64,000 nucleotides of DNA from a methanogenic archaeon mixed culture ISO4-G1. GTDB lineage: Archaea > Thermoplasmatota > Thermoplasmata > Methanomassiliicoccales > Methanomethylophilaceae. The stretch spans positions 975,773 to 1,039,772 of the forward strand of contig CP013703.1 of assembly GCA_001563305.1 (NCBI GenBank), read 5' to 3'. This document shows positions 47,371 through 55,830 of the stretch, in pieces; position 1 is the first letter of the stretch, and the number at the start of each line of letters is the position of its first letter. The notes under the pieces were generated by a model. The model was given only the letters and a program-made list of their open reading frames with translations. It was not told the origin of the DNA and did not search any database. The position numbers and the translations under genes were made by a program.

Positions 47371-48143
47371 GCGAGAAGACTTCATTGGAGGAGGCCAACG
47401 GCTGCGCCGCGGGCTTCAGCGGAAAGATGTCCTGCTACAACGCGGATGCTGAGGCGAGATTCAGCAAGGCGCTGATGCAGGTCGGCAAATGGGTTGAGTC
47501 CGAAGCGGGTGCGATGCTCGGCCACATCAAGGCGGCCATCACCCTGGATGACGGCTCCGGGATCACGCTCAACCTGACGGACCTCAGGAACGGTGTCGAG
47601 AAGCACGGCGAACTGGACCCCCAGGAGAAGGTCAACTTCACGTTCATGTGCGCGGTGCTCGACGTTGACGAGCATGAGCTCAAGCATGTCATGTACCATG
47701 CGATCGAGGACACCGGACTCGATATCGAGTTCGACGAGCATGAGCACTGCCACTGTCACGACCACCACCATGAGAACGGGCACGAGTGCCATTGCCATGA
47801 CCATGAGCACCACCATCACCACGACCATGAATGCCACTGCCATGATCACGGTGAGGAATGCGAGTGCTACTGCCACGAGGACGGCAAATGCGTCCACGTG
47901 ACCAACAACTACTACGGCGAGGTCCACATCCACTATCACTACCACTACGGAAGTGAGGAGGAGTGCAAGTGCCACTGTCACGACGATGAGCACGAGTGCC
48001 ATTGCCATGAACATGAGCATCACCATCACCACGACGGTGAATGCCACTGCCATGATCATCATGACCATGACGAGGAGTGCCACTGTCACGACCATCACCA
48101 TGATGATGACGAGCACGAGTGCTGCTGCCATCACCACGATTGA
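47367..48143 (+). CDS. His/Cys-rich metal-binding protein
   Basis: 258 residues. Residues 1-122 form an ordinary folded-looking domain (LMQVGKWVESEAGAML, then LNLTDLRNGVEKHGEL) that I do not recognise. Residues 123-258 are a striking tract of His, Cys, Asp and Glu, built from repeated units such as HECHCHDH and HHHHHDGECHCHD, interrupted by a Tyr-rich segment (NNYYGEVHIHYHYHYG). It must bind many metal ions, probably Ni, Zn or Co. It overlaps the G3E GTPase gene by 4 bases; HypB and SlyD carry similar but shorter His tails. Stop is TGA; a hairpin follows. Confidence 0.85.
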   Translation: MSEKTSLEEANGCAAGFSGKMSCYNADAEARFSKALMQVGKWVESEAGAMLGHIKAAITLDDGSGITLNLTDLRNGVEKHGELDPQEKVNFTFMCAVLDVDEHELKHVMYHAIEDTGLDIEFDEHEHCHCHDHHHENGHECHCHDHEHHHHHDHECHCHDHGEECECYCHEDGKCVHVTNNYYGEVHIHYHYHYGSEEECKCHCHDDEHECHCHEHEHHHHHDGECHCHDHHDHDEECHCHDHHHDDDEHECCCHHHD

Positions 48144-48151
48144 ATGAAAAC

Positions 48152-48174
48152 AAGGGCCTTCCGGCCCTTTTTCT
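48152..48174. terminator. Hairpin with T-run
   Basis: AAGGGCC, loop TTCC, GGCCCTT, then TTTCTTCTT, between the convergent His-rich and ABC-transporter genes. Confidence 0.7.
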
Positions 48175-48185
48175 TCTTAAGTTTT

Positions 48186-49043
48186 TCACAAAGTGTTCTG
48201 TGTCTCGAGATAATCCAGGATCTTCCTTCTGAGCGCCGTGAACTCGGGCGATGCCCTATCACGGGGACGCTCACTGGGAACGTCGATGATCTTGTAGATC
48301 GTCGCAGGCCTCTTCGAGAGTATGAGCACACGGTCCGATAGGAACAGCGCCTCGTCGACCGAATGTGTGACGAACACGATGGTCCTGTGGGAGTTGTTCA
48401 GAACGTTCACCAGGCTCTCCTGCAGGATGTTACGCGTCTGAGCGTCCAATGCGCCGAACGGCTCGTCCATCAGAATGACGGCGGGGTGCATAATCATCGC
48501 ACGCGCGATACCTACACGCTGCTTCATTCCTCCGGATAGCTCGTGGATGCGCGAATCCGCGAAGTCCAGGAGACCCATTGCTTTCAGATATCTCTCGGAA
48601 CGCTCCCTGCGCTCCTCCTTGGGGACACCTGCGATCTCCAGACCGAACTCGACGTTCTGCCTGACGGTCCTCCACGGGAACAATGCGAAGTCCTGGAAGA
48701 CCATTCCCCTGTCGGAACCGGCGGTCGTACACTTGTTGTCGCCGATGTAGATCTCCCCGGACGTTGGCTGGAGCAACCCGGAGATGCATCTCAGGATCGT
48801 GGACTTACCGCAGCCGGACGGTCCGACGATGGAGAGCAGCTCGCCCTTCTTGATGTCGAACGAGAGGTTCTCCACGGCAACCGTGACCTTGTCGTCCCTG
48901 CGGTAGGTGACGTTGAGGTCGTTGATCCTAACTAATGTCTCCCCTTCCGGGATGTCCTCATAGAGAAGGTCTGTACGGTCCGCACGAACCCTATCGGATG
49001 ATTTGTACTTCTCACCCTCCACGACTATCTTGTCCCTGCTCAT
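48186..49043 (-). CDS. ABC transporter ATP-binding protein (TauB/SsuB type)
   Basis: 285 residues with Walker A GPSGCGKST, Q-loop, signature LSGGMKQR and Walker B VILMDEPFGALDAQT, followed by the H-loop FVTHS. It most resembles the ATPases of nitrate/sulfonate/taurine-type importers. The start overlaps the permease stop as ATGA. An N-terminal extension of about 35 residues before the first beta strand is longer than usual. Last gene of a three-gene import operon. Stop is TGA. Confidence 0.92.
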   Translation of the reverse strand: MSRDKIVVEGEKYKSSDRVRADRTDLLYEDIPEGETLVRINDLNVTYRRDDKVTVAVENLSFDIKKGELLSIVGPSGCGKSTILRCISGLLQPTSGEIYIGDNKCTTAGSDRGMVFQDFALFPWRTVRQNVEFGLEIAGVPKEERRERSERYLKAMGLLDFADSRIHELSGGMKQRVGIARAMIMHPAVILMDEPFGALDAQTRNILQESLVNVLNNSHRTIVFVTHSVDEALFLSDRVLILSKRPATIYKIIDVPSERPRDRASPEFTALRRKILDYLETQNTL

Positions 49044-49846
49044 GCGTCCATCCCCATTCTCTTTGAAACGTATTTGCTGATGTACTCGGCGACACCCGTG
49101 GTGGCCAATCCGAGGACAGCAATTATGATGATCGCCGCGAACGCATTGGACATCATTCCGGCGTTGACCATGTCGACCAGATACTGTCCGATACCGCCGA
49201 ACTTGTTGTAGATCTCAGCTGCGACGATACACATCCATCCCACTCCGAGACCGACCTTGATTCCGTTGAGGATGTAGGGGACAGTTGCGGGGAGGACGAC
49301 CTTTGTGAAGAGCTGGAACTGGTTGGCACCAAGTGTTTTTGATGCATCGAGCCAATTCTTATCTATCCTTGTGACACCGAAGATGATGTTGGTCAGCAGC
49401 GGGAAGAAGATTCCCACGAAGACGACCAATGCCGGACCCCATACGGATCCGAACGAGAGGACGAAGATGGGCGCCCATGCGATAGGCGCGATGGGACGCA
49501 CAACTTCGATCCATGGGGAAGTGAATTCCCTAAGGGGTTTGATGTAACCTAATATGAGTCCCAACGGGACGGCAACGACCAACGACAGCGCGAAACCGTA
49601 GACGAAAGTCTTCAGACTCGCACCGACGTATTCCCATACCGAGTGTCCCCCGATGGGGTCCCCGTTCTGGATCAGGTTCCAGAGAGCCGTGAAGACCTTG
49701 TCGGGGGTGGGGAAGTTACGGTCATTCATGATGGCCGTAACGACCCACCATAGGATCAGGAACGTTATCAATGAGATGACAGTGATCAAGAACGAACGCA
49801 ACATGCGTTGTTTACGGTCATTCTCATCGAGTCTAAATGTCGCCAT
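49040..49846 (-). CDS. ABC transporter permease (TauC/SsuC type)
   Basis: 268 residues with about six membrane helices, and the cytoplasmic EAA-like loop DASKTLGANQFQLFTKVVLPAT split by family numbering near residue 165. It forms the membrane channel of the importer with the ATPase it overlaps by 4 bases. GAGGT precedes ATG 49846. It lies 31 bases after the binding-protein gene. Substrate unknown. Stop is TGA. Confidence 0.92.
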   Translation of the reverse strand: MATFRLDENDRKQRMLRSFLITVISLITFLILWWVVTAIMNDRNFPTPDKVFTALWNLIQNGDPIGGHSVWEYVGASLKTFVYGFALSLVVAVPLGLILGYIKPLREFTSPWIEVVRPIAPIAWAPIFVLSFGSVWGPALVVFVGIFFPLLTNIIFGVTRIDKNWLDASKTLGANQFQLFTKVVLPATVPYILNGIKVGLGVGWMCIVAAEIYNKFGGIGQYLVDMVNAGMMSNAFAAIIIIAVLGLATTGVAEYISKYVSKRMGMDA

Positions 49847-49877
49847 TGATACCTCGTATCGTGGTCCTACCTTTAAA

Positions 49878-51125
49878 TCACGCGGTTATAAGTTCCTTGT
49901 TCATCGAGTTGATGGTCATCGGGGGTGCTCCGAGGAACCCTATGTTCGCCTCTCCGTTCTCCAGGAGGGTGAATACCGCGGGTCCGTTACCCTGCGCGAA
50001 GGTCTTGATCTCAAGGTTGTACTCCTCGAACATTCCCTTCTCGATGGCATACCACAGAGCGATCTGGTGGATATCTCCGCTGATGACCGCGACATTGATG
50101 ATGTTCAGCTTCTCAAGCTTCTTGACATCGCCGCTGAGTGCCTTCTCCATGTACTTGGAGTCGACGAACTTCTTGGCGAGGTCCGCATAGCTGTTGAATC
50201 CGAGGTCCGATGCGCTCTTTCCGATCTGTCCGGAGTTGTAGAGGGACTCTGCGATGGCCGCGATGTCATTCCTCAGATCGTTGAGGGAACCCTTGTTGCT
50301 GTCAGCGTAGACATACGTCACATTCTGGAGTGCGCTCTTATATGCCTCGGTCTTCTCTGCGGGCGTGAGCGCATCAGGCATGACGACCCTCTTGGCTGCG
50401 ACCTGCAGGAGTGTTGCATAATCTGCAGATGATGTGTCATTGAGTGCAACGTTGATCTCGTTCACTGCATCGACGTAGACCTTCAGGAAGACCTCGAGGG
50501 CCTCACTGTTCTTGGACCATGATGCAGCATTCGTTCCGATGATACAGCATGTGTGGTCAGGGAAGATGTTGTTCGTCATGACAAGGCTGGGGAATGTCTC
50601 GGCCTCGTATGCGAGCGCTGCGGAGTACTGTGCCTCCCAGGTGAAGTATCCGGTGAAGGGTGTGGTCTTCATCTTGTTCATGAAGTCCTCGAATCCGGTG
50701 ACTCCCGCTACGTAGTAGACGGTGTCGGCCTTGAGCTCGGTCCCGAGCATGTACGAGGTGTAGTTCAGGCCCATGTACTTGACAACCTCGGCCAGCTGAA
50801 CATGCTGGATGGTTGCCGCTCCGGGGGTTCCGAAGATCTTTCCTCCCCAGTTCTCGGGGTGGAGCACGTAGTAGTTGCCCTCGACTTCGTTGTAGATGTA
50901 CTTCGCACCGAGTCCGGGCATCTCTTTCTGCACTGTGATGTAATCCGTGGGCTCCTCTCCGGGGACCAGGATGATTCCGGATCCCTCTGAGTTCACACGT
51001 CCGACAATGCGCATGCCTGAATCATCGGATCCAGATCCGCCATTGTTGGAGAACGCTAAGTAGGCTGCCACTCCACCTACCGCGATGATCGCGACGATGG
51101 CGATGGCTAATATCTTACTGTTCAT
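49878..51125 (-). CDS. ABC importer substrate-binding protein with apparent circular permutation
   Basis: 415 residues. A signal-anchor helix (4-24) is followed by a Gly/Ser/Asp linker. Residues 40-340 contain what is normally the middle and end of a TauA/NMT1-like binding protein (MRIVGRVNSEGSG, FGTPGAATIQHVQLAEVV). The usual N-terminal segment (VAVISGDIHQIALWYAIEKG, then ANIGFLGAPPMTI) comes last, at about 350-415. Joining the end to residue 40 would restore the normal order. AGGAGAT precedes ATG 51125. It is gene 1 of the operon. Ligand unknown; the nearby G3E GTPase and His-rich protein suggest a metal compound, weakly. Stop is TGA. Confidence 0.83.
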   Translation of the reverse strand: MNSKILAIAIVAIIAVGGVAAYLAFSNNGGSGSDDSGMRIVGRVNSEGSGIILVPGEEPTDYITVQKEMPGLGAKYIYNEVEGNYYVLHPENWGGKIFGTPGAATIQHVQLAEVVKYMGLNYTSYMLGTELKADTVYYVAGVTGFEDFMNKMKTTPFTGYFTWEAQYSAALAYEAETFPSLVMTNNIFPDHTCCIIGTNAASWSKNSEALEVFLKVYVDAVNEINVALNDTSSADYATLLQVAAKRVVMPDALTPAEKTEAYKSALQNVTYVYADSNKGSLNDLRNDIAAIAESLYNSGQIGKSASDLGFNSYADLAKKFVDSKYMEKALSGDVKKLEKLNIINVAVISGDIHQIALWYAIEKGMFEEYNLEIKTFAQGNGPAVFTLLENGEANIGFLGAPPMTINSMNKELITA

Positions 51126-51226
51126 GGATATCTCCTGGACCAAGGACCTCAACGTGTATATATTATCTTAATGGGAAAAGTTTCTACAAAAAGGATAATG
51201 ATAATCAACTGACCCCAATTATGGAA

Positions 51227-51703
51227 TCACTGGTTCAGAGGTTTCCTGACATCCGCGAACTGGAAGTCCATCATCCTCGGGAGATCCGCGACCGAGACCT
51301 TCATCTGGTAACCTACCTTCCCGGCACTGAAGTACATATGATCCGCGTCTTTGGCCGTCTCGTCTATCGTGATCCTCACTGGACGCTTCGTGCACAGAGG
51401 AGAGCAACCCCCGTGCACATATCCCATCAGCGGGAGCAGCTGGTCCTGCTTCAGCATGGACACCGATTTCTCGCCCACCGAGGCCGCGGCCTTCTTCAGG
51501 TCCAGGTCCCCGGTCACGGGCACCAGGAAGCAGTAGTAGCACTTAGGACTCCCGACTGTCATAAGGGACTTGAACACGCGAGACGGGTCCTGGTTGTTGA
51601 CCTTCGCTATGTCCATCCCGTTGACGAAGTCACCCTCCGTGTGGACGACCTCGTAAGGAATGCCGAGCTTATCCAGGTGCCTCATAGGGTTTGTCTTGTC
51701 CAT
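51227..51703 (-). CDS. YbaK/ProX-type aminoacyl-tRNA deacylase
   Basis: 158 residues of the YbaK/EbsC family: PYEVVHTEGDF, VFKSLMTVG with the conserved lysine, and GYVHGGCSPL. YbaK hydrolyses Cys-tRNA(Pro) made in error; related proteins clear other mischarged tRNAs. Start ATG 51703 (MDKTNPMRHL) is favoured over the longer frame to 51763 by a TATA-like TTTTAACTAT about 30 nt upstream. It stands alone downstream of the VIT-like gene on the same strand. Stop is TGA. Confidence 0.87.
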   Translation of the reverse strand: MDKTNPMRHLDKLGIPYEVVHTEGDFVNGMDIAKVNNQDPSRVFKSLMTVGSPKCYYCFLVPVTGDLDLKKAAASVGEKSVSMLKQDQLLPLMGYVHGGCSPLCTKRPVRITIDETAKDADHMYFSAGKVGYQMKVSVADLPRMMDFQFADVRKPLNQ

Positions 51704-51759
51704 GCTATCGCCCCAACATTGGAAGAGCCAATAGTTAAAACCGCGCTCCAGCGGTCGCA

Positions 51760-52425
51760 TCATCCGCCGGTGAACACCGAGATGACGGCCAGACTCATAG
51801 AGATCCCGAGGAGCAGCAGACCTGTGGTGAGACGTCTTGTGCCCAGATAGGGCGCTATCTCATATCCTATGAAGAACAGGATAATAGATGATAGGAAGGT
51901 CGACACCATCAGGGCGCTCATGAAATCCTCGATGAGAAGAATGGGAAGCGCTATGGGTATGAGCGTGAGCACGGTTATGAGGAAGCATCCCACCGAGCTC
52001 AGGGCCATGGCTCTGCGGTCCTTCCGGTTCTTCTCCTCGGATTGCAGTTCCCTGTCCAACATCTTCTCGCATACGATCCTGAGATCCTCATCCGACATCA
52101 CATCCAGAGGGGTTGCGGAGAACTCGTCCATCAGAATACGGACCCTGGTCTCGCGGTCGACGGAATGATCGGATATGATCTTGGTGTACCTCTTCTGGTC
52201 GCAGACCCCCAGGAAGTAGAACACGATACCGTCTATCGCTCCCCATGTGACGTTCATTCCGGTCACAACGAGCAGGAAATCGGTGGTGCTATTGTAATGC
52301 AGCAGACCGAACCTGGTGGCGTAGACGAATATCAACGACATTATGAATCCGTAGAGCACCTCCTGTATCATGAGACTCAGACCCGGTGCGGTCAGTATCT
52401 CCTTGAGGCGGCCCTCCCCGTTCAT
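51760..52425 (-). CDS. VIT/CCC1-like membrane protein
   Basis: 221 residues with about five hydrophobic segments: two near the N-terminus (20-40, 50-75) and three at the C-terminus (145-218), separated by a charged cytoplasmic region (80-140). The layout resembles the VIT family of iron/manganese transporters, but key residues are not clear enough to assign transport. A TATA-like ATTATTAAT centred 27 nt upstream supports a leaderless ATG 52425. Divergent from hypF. Stop is TGA. Confidence 0.6.
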   Translation of the reverse strand: MNGEGRLKEILTAPGLSLMIQEVLYGFIMSLIFVYATRFGLLHYNSTTDFLLVVTGMNVTWGAIDGIVFYFLGVCDQKRYTKIISDHSVDRETRVRILMDEFSATPLDVMSDEDLRIVCEKMLDRELQSEEKNRKDRRAMALSSVGCFLITVLTLIPIALPILLIEDFMSALMVSTFLSSIILFFIGYEIAPYLGTRRLTTGLLLLGISMSLAVISVFTGG

Positions 52426-52521
52426 ACCGTTGGAATCGCCATCGGCGGATTAATAATGTACCGCGACCGACGGTATCCAGCCCATTGCCGTCTTTTTTAT
52501 CTGTCATTCCGATACACGTTC

Positions 52522-54678
52522 ATGATCATCCATATCCGCGGAACGGTCCAAGGCGTGGGATTCAGGCCCATGGTCTATCGCTGCGCGGAGAGGATCGGTG
52601 CGTCCGGTACCGTCAGGAACGACGGGTCAGAGGTCACGATCGATACGGACATGGGTGATGCACTTATCAAGGAGATAGAATCCTCCCTTCCCCCACTGGC
52701 ACATATCGACAACATAGAGAAGGACGATTCCGATTACAAAGGTCCGAAAGGCTTCTCCATCATAGGTTCCGGCAATCCCGGGGAGGGCGCCTCCATCCCT
52801 GCTGACAGCGCCATATGCAATGACTGCCTGAAGGAGATGATGGCCTCCGGCAGGAGGCATGGATACCCGTTCACCACATGCACGAACTGCGGGCCCCGCT
52901 TCACATTACTGAGGAGGATGCCCTATGACCGCCACCTCACCGCGATGGATTCGTTCCCGCTCTGTCCGGAATGCGGCAGGGAATTCGGTGACCCTTCCGA
53001 CCGCAGGTTCCACCATCAGACCATATGCTGTCCGGTATGCGGCCCCGGATACAGGCTCGAAAATGATGACGGTCCAATAGAAACATCGGATCCCATCGGC
53101 CGTCTGGCCAAGGAACTCGATGACGGATGCATCGCCATAGTCAAAGGCTGGGGCGGTATGCACATCTGCTGCAACCTGGACAGGCTGGCGGATATGAGGG
53201 AATGGTACGGCAGGAGATGGAAGCCCTTCGCCATCATGGCCAGGGATATGGATTCTCTGAGGAGGTACGGCAATCCCACCGCGGCGGAATCGGATCTGCT
53301 GCAATCCCCCCACAGACCCATCGTCCTCGTGGAGAAGATCCCTTCCGACATCACGGAGCTGGCCTCCCCCGGACTGGACAACATAGGGATGTTCCTCCCG
53401 TACACGGGCATGCACCACCTGCTGTTCTCGCAAATGAAGCACGATGCGCTCGTGATGACCTCGGCCAACATCCCCGGCGAACCGATGATCGTGGATGACG
53501 TGAGGATCAAGGAGCTCCACGCTGATTACTACCTTCTGCATGACCAGCCGATCCTGAACCGTGCCGACGATACGGTGGTCAGGATGCTCGGTGACAGGAC
53601 CCAGTTCATCAGGAAATCCAGAGGGTTCGTTCCATGCCATGTCGATATAGGTCTGAGCGGATGCGCTGTGGCCCTGGGGCCCCAGGAGAACCTGACCGCC
53701 TCCGTCGCCTCGAAAGGGATGATCTGGCCTACACAGTACATCGGGAACGGCGAGAAGATCGGTGTCCCCGAATATCTTGAGGAAGCTGTGAGGACACAGA
53801 TCGATTTCCTCAGCTGCAGCCCGTCGATCGTCGCCCTCGACCTGCACCCGGGCTACTCCAACAGACCTCTGGGGAAGAGGCTTGCCGAAGAGTACGGGGC
53901 GGACATCATGGAGATCCAGCATCATTGGGCGCATGCCGCCTCGCTCCTTGCGGACAACCATGAGGATGCCTGTATCGCATTGACCCTGGACGGTACCGGC
54001 CACGGCGATGACGGAGCTGCATGGGGAGGCGAGGTCCTCTATGCCGATTACGAATCATACAGCAGAATGGCACATCTCGAATACATCCCGCTTCTGGGAT
54101 CAGACCGCGCCCTCTACGACCTGAGAAGGCTCAGATTCGCCATCGATTCCATGAACGGTACGGAGAACAACGATTTCACGGACAGCGAGGCCACCGTCCT
54201 GGAGAAACTCATGAACAAGAGCGTCAGGACCTCGTCGATGGGCAGGATACTCGATGCCCTGTCCTATTCACTGGGAATATGCAGGACCAGGACCTACGAC
54301 GGGGAACCGGCCATGAGGCTGGAACCGCTCCTGGCTAGAGGGAAGTTGGTCGAAGGGTTCGAGACGGAGACCGTCAACGGTATTGTAAAGACGGCCCATC
54401 TCTTCCATGAGACCTCGGAACGGAAGGAGGACGTCGCTTATTCCGTCGTGTACAACATCATGAAGGAGCTGGTGGACTCTGCTGTATCGGAAGCGGAATC
54501 CAAGGGTGTGACTGCAATCGGACTGACCGGAGGCGTATCCTACAATGCTACGATATCGAGGATGTTCCTCGATCTCCTGAAAGGCACGGACTGCAGACCG
54601 CTCCTCCACAGGGACGTTCCCAACGGTGACGGCGGGGTCTCGATAGGGCAGGCCGCCATCGCCTTGAAGCATCTTTGA
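52522..54678 (+). CDS. hypF: Carbamoyltransferase HypF (hydrogenase maturation)
   Basis: 718 residues with all four HypF parts in order: acylphosphatase domain (IHIRGTVQGVGFRP, 3-16), paired zinc fingers (CNDC, CTNCGPR, CPECGRE, CPVCGP, about 97-175), YrdC-like domain (190-370) and Kae1-like domain with IQHHWAHAASL near residue 463. It makes the thiocarboxamide on HypE used for the cyanide ligands of [NiFe] hydrogenase. TTTTTTAT (52493-52500) is centred 25.5 nt before ATG 52522. No other hyp gene is in the window. Stop is TGA. Confidence 0.95.
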   Translation: MIIHIRGTVQGVGFRPMVYRCAERIGASGTVRNDGSEVTIDTDMGDALIKEIESSLPPLAHIDNIEKDDSDYKGPKGFSIIGSGNPGEGASIPADSAICNDCLKEMMASGRRHGYPFTTCTNCGPRFTLLRRMPYDRHLTAMDSFPLCPECGREFGDPSDRRFHHQTICCPVCGPGYRLENDDGPIETSDPIGRLAKELDDGCIAIVKGWGGMHICCNLDRLADMREWYGRRWKPFAIMARDMDSLRRYGNPTAAESDLLQSPHRPIVLVEKIPSDITELASPGLDNIGMFLPYTGMHHLLFSQMKHDALVMTSANIPGEPMIVDDVRIKELHADYYLLHDQPILNRADDTVVRMLGDRTQFIRKSRGFVPCHVDIGLSGCAVALGPQENLTASVASKGMIWPTQYIGNGEKIGVPEYLEEAVRTQIDFLSCSPSIVALDLHPGYSNRPLGKRLAEEYGADIMEIQHHWAHAASLLADNHEDACIALTLDGTGHGDDGAAWGGEVLYADYESYSRMAHLEYIPLLGSDRALYDLRRLRFAIDSMNGTENNDFTDSEATVLEKLMNKSVRTSSMGRILDALSYSLGICRTRTYDGEPAMRLEPLLARGKLVEGFETETVNGIVKTAHLFHETSERKEDVAYSVVYNIMKELVDSAVSEAESKGVTAIGLTGGVSYNATISRMFLDLLKGTDCRPLLHRDVPNGDGGVSIGQAAIALKHL

Positions 54679-54810
54679 CGATGGAAGGACAATGCATCCA
54701 TCCTATCTAGATTTTCTGATGACTGGCTCATATCAGGTAGGAAACAATGTTGGTGGCTACATCCATCCATATCGCTTTATGTGTGGAGGGCATCCAAGTG
54801 TTCGATTCTG

Positions 54811-55830
54811 ATGAGCAACACCCTGTTCGTTCTCCTCGACGGATTGGAGGATCACCCCCATCCGCTGCTGGGCAACAAGAAGCCCTATGAGGTAGCGGAC
54901 ATGCCGTTCCTGAAGACTAAGGCCTGTCACAGGTACACGACCACGGGCAGGGGCTACACACATCTGTTCCTCAACGAATTCTTCACCGACCATCCTCCTG
55001 AGATGGCAAGGGCCGCGATCGAGGCCATGGGCCTCGGATTGCTGGATATCAAGGATCCTAAAAGGACCGCATACAGGCTCAGCCCCGCAGAGATCAGCGG
55101 CGGTATGGTACACTGGTCATATCACGCGGATGAATTCAAGGAGAGGCTCATGGCCTCCATGGAGAGCAATATTGGCATCCTCGAGGATTACGACCCGAAG
55201 ATCAGATACTTCATCGGGGGAAGGGCGATCCTGACCATGGATTCCGATTACGTACCGGAACTCCCCGGACCGCCGGTCGACACACCGCTGGTGAGGATCC
55301 CCGGTGATTTCGGGAGATTCCTCAGGGCCGTCTACGACGACATGGGCGGCATCACGGATTATCCGTGGGGTTGCGGCAAATTCGGCAAACAGTACTCCCC
55401 GGTGGATGGCCTGGACAACCTCACGGCGATATCGAACAGCCCCACGGCGCTCGGCATATGCGCATCCCTCGGCTACGACTTCAAGTTCGTAGATGAGGTC
55501 GAGGACAGGTTCCCGGTCGCAAGGGAAGCTTTAGAACATGGCAACGTCTTCCTCCACATCGACGAGGTCGACGAGTACGGACATCAGAAGGACCCTTTCA
55601 AGAAGAAGGCGATCCTGGAGCTCACGGACAGGCTAATGGAGAAGCACTTCTCCGACGTTGACAACATTGTTTATTTCGTGGACCACGGTACGTCATGCGT
55701 CACAGGAGAGCACATACTCACGGATGTGCCGCTATGGTCCACCATCGATCTCGGCAGGAAGGAGGATGAGATCCTCCCGCTGAAGGAAGTTGTCGGGATG
55801 CTATTGAAGAACAAGAGGCGAAGAACATGA
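54811..55830 (+). CDS. ApgM-like phosphoglycerate mutase family enzyme in the cobalamin cluster
   Basis: 339 residues of the alkaline-phosphatase superfamily, close to archaeal cofactor-independent phosphoglycerate mutase in layout. Metal-ligand motifs DEVDEYGH (about 256-263) and FVDHGT (about 290-295) are kept, but the usual DGxGD start reads DGLEDHPHP and the serine nucleophile region reads GYTHLFLNEF, leaving Thr as the possible nucleophile. It overlaps the cobT-like gene by 4 bases (ATGA). It may therefore act on a cobalamin intermediate such as alpha-ribazole phosphate and not in glycolysis (inference). Stop is TGA. Confidence 0.72.
   Translation: MSNTLFVLLDGLEDHPHPLLGNKKPYEVADMPFLKTKACHRYTTTGRGYTHLFLNEFFTDHPPEMARAAIEAMGLGLLDIKDPKRTAYRLSPAEISGGMVHWSYHADEFKERLMASMESNIGILEDYDPKIRYFIGGRAILTMDSDYVPELPGPPVDTPLVRIPGDFGRFLRAVYDDMGGITDYPWGCGKFGKQYSPVDGLDNLTAISNSPTALGICASLGYDFKFVDEVEDRFPVAREALEHGNVFLHIDEVDEYGHQKDPFKKKAILELTDRLMEKHFSDVDNIVYFVDHGTSCVTGEHILTDVPLWSTIDLGRKEDEILPLKEVVGMLLKNKRRRT

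Noticed and set aside
47382..48137. Long antisense frame of 251 codons opposite the His-rich gene, resembling a membrane protein
   Set aside because: Antisense of CAC/CAT/GAC codons automatically gives Val/Met; it has no promoter or ribosome site, and the plus-strand gene is coupled to the GTPase.
47740..48140. Regularly repeated DNA in the His-rich gene as a CRISPR array
   Set aside because: Repeats are irregular in spacing and in frame with the protein; no spacers or cas genes.
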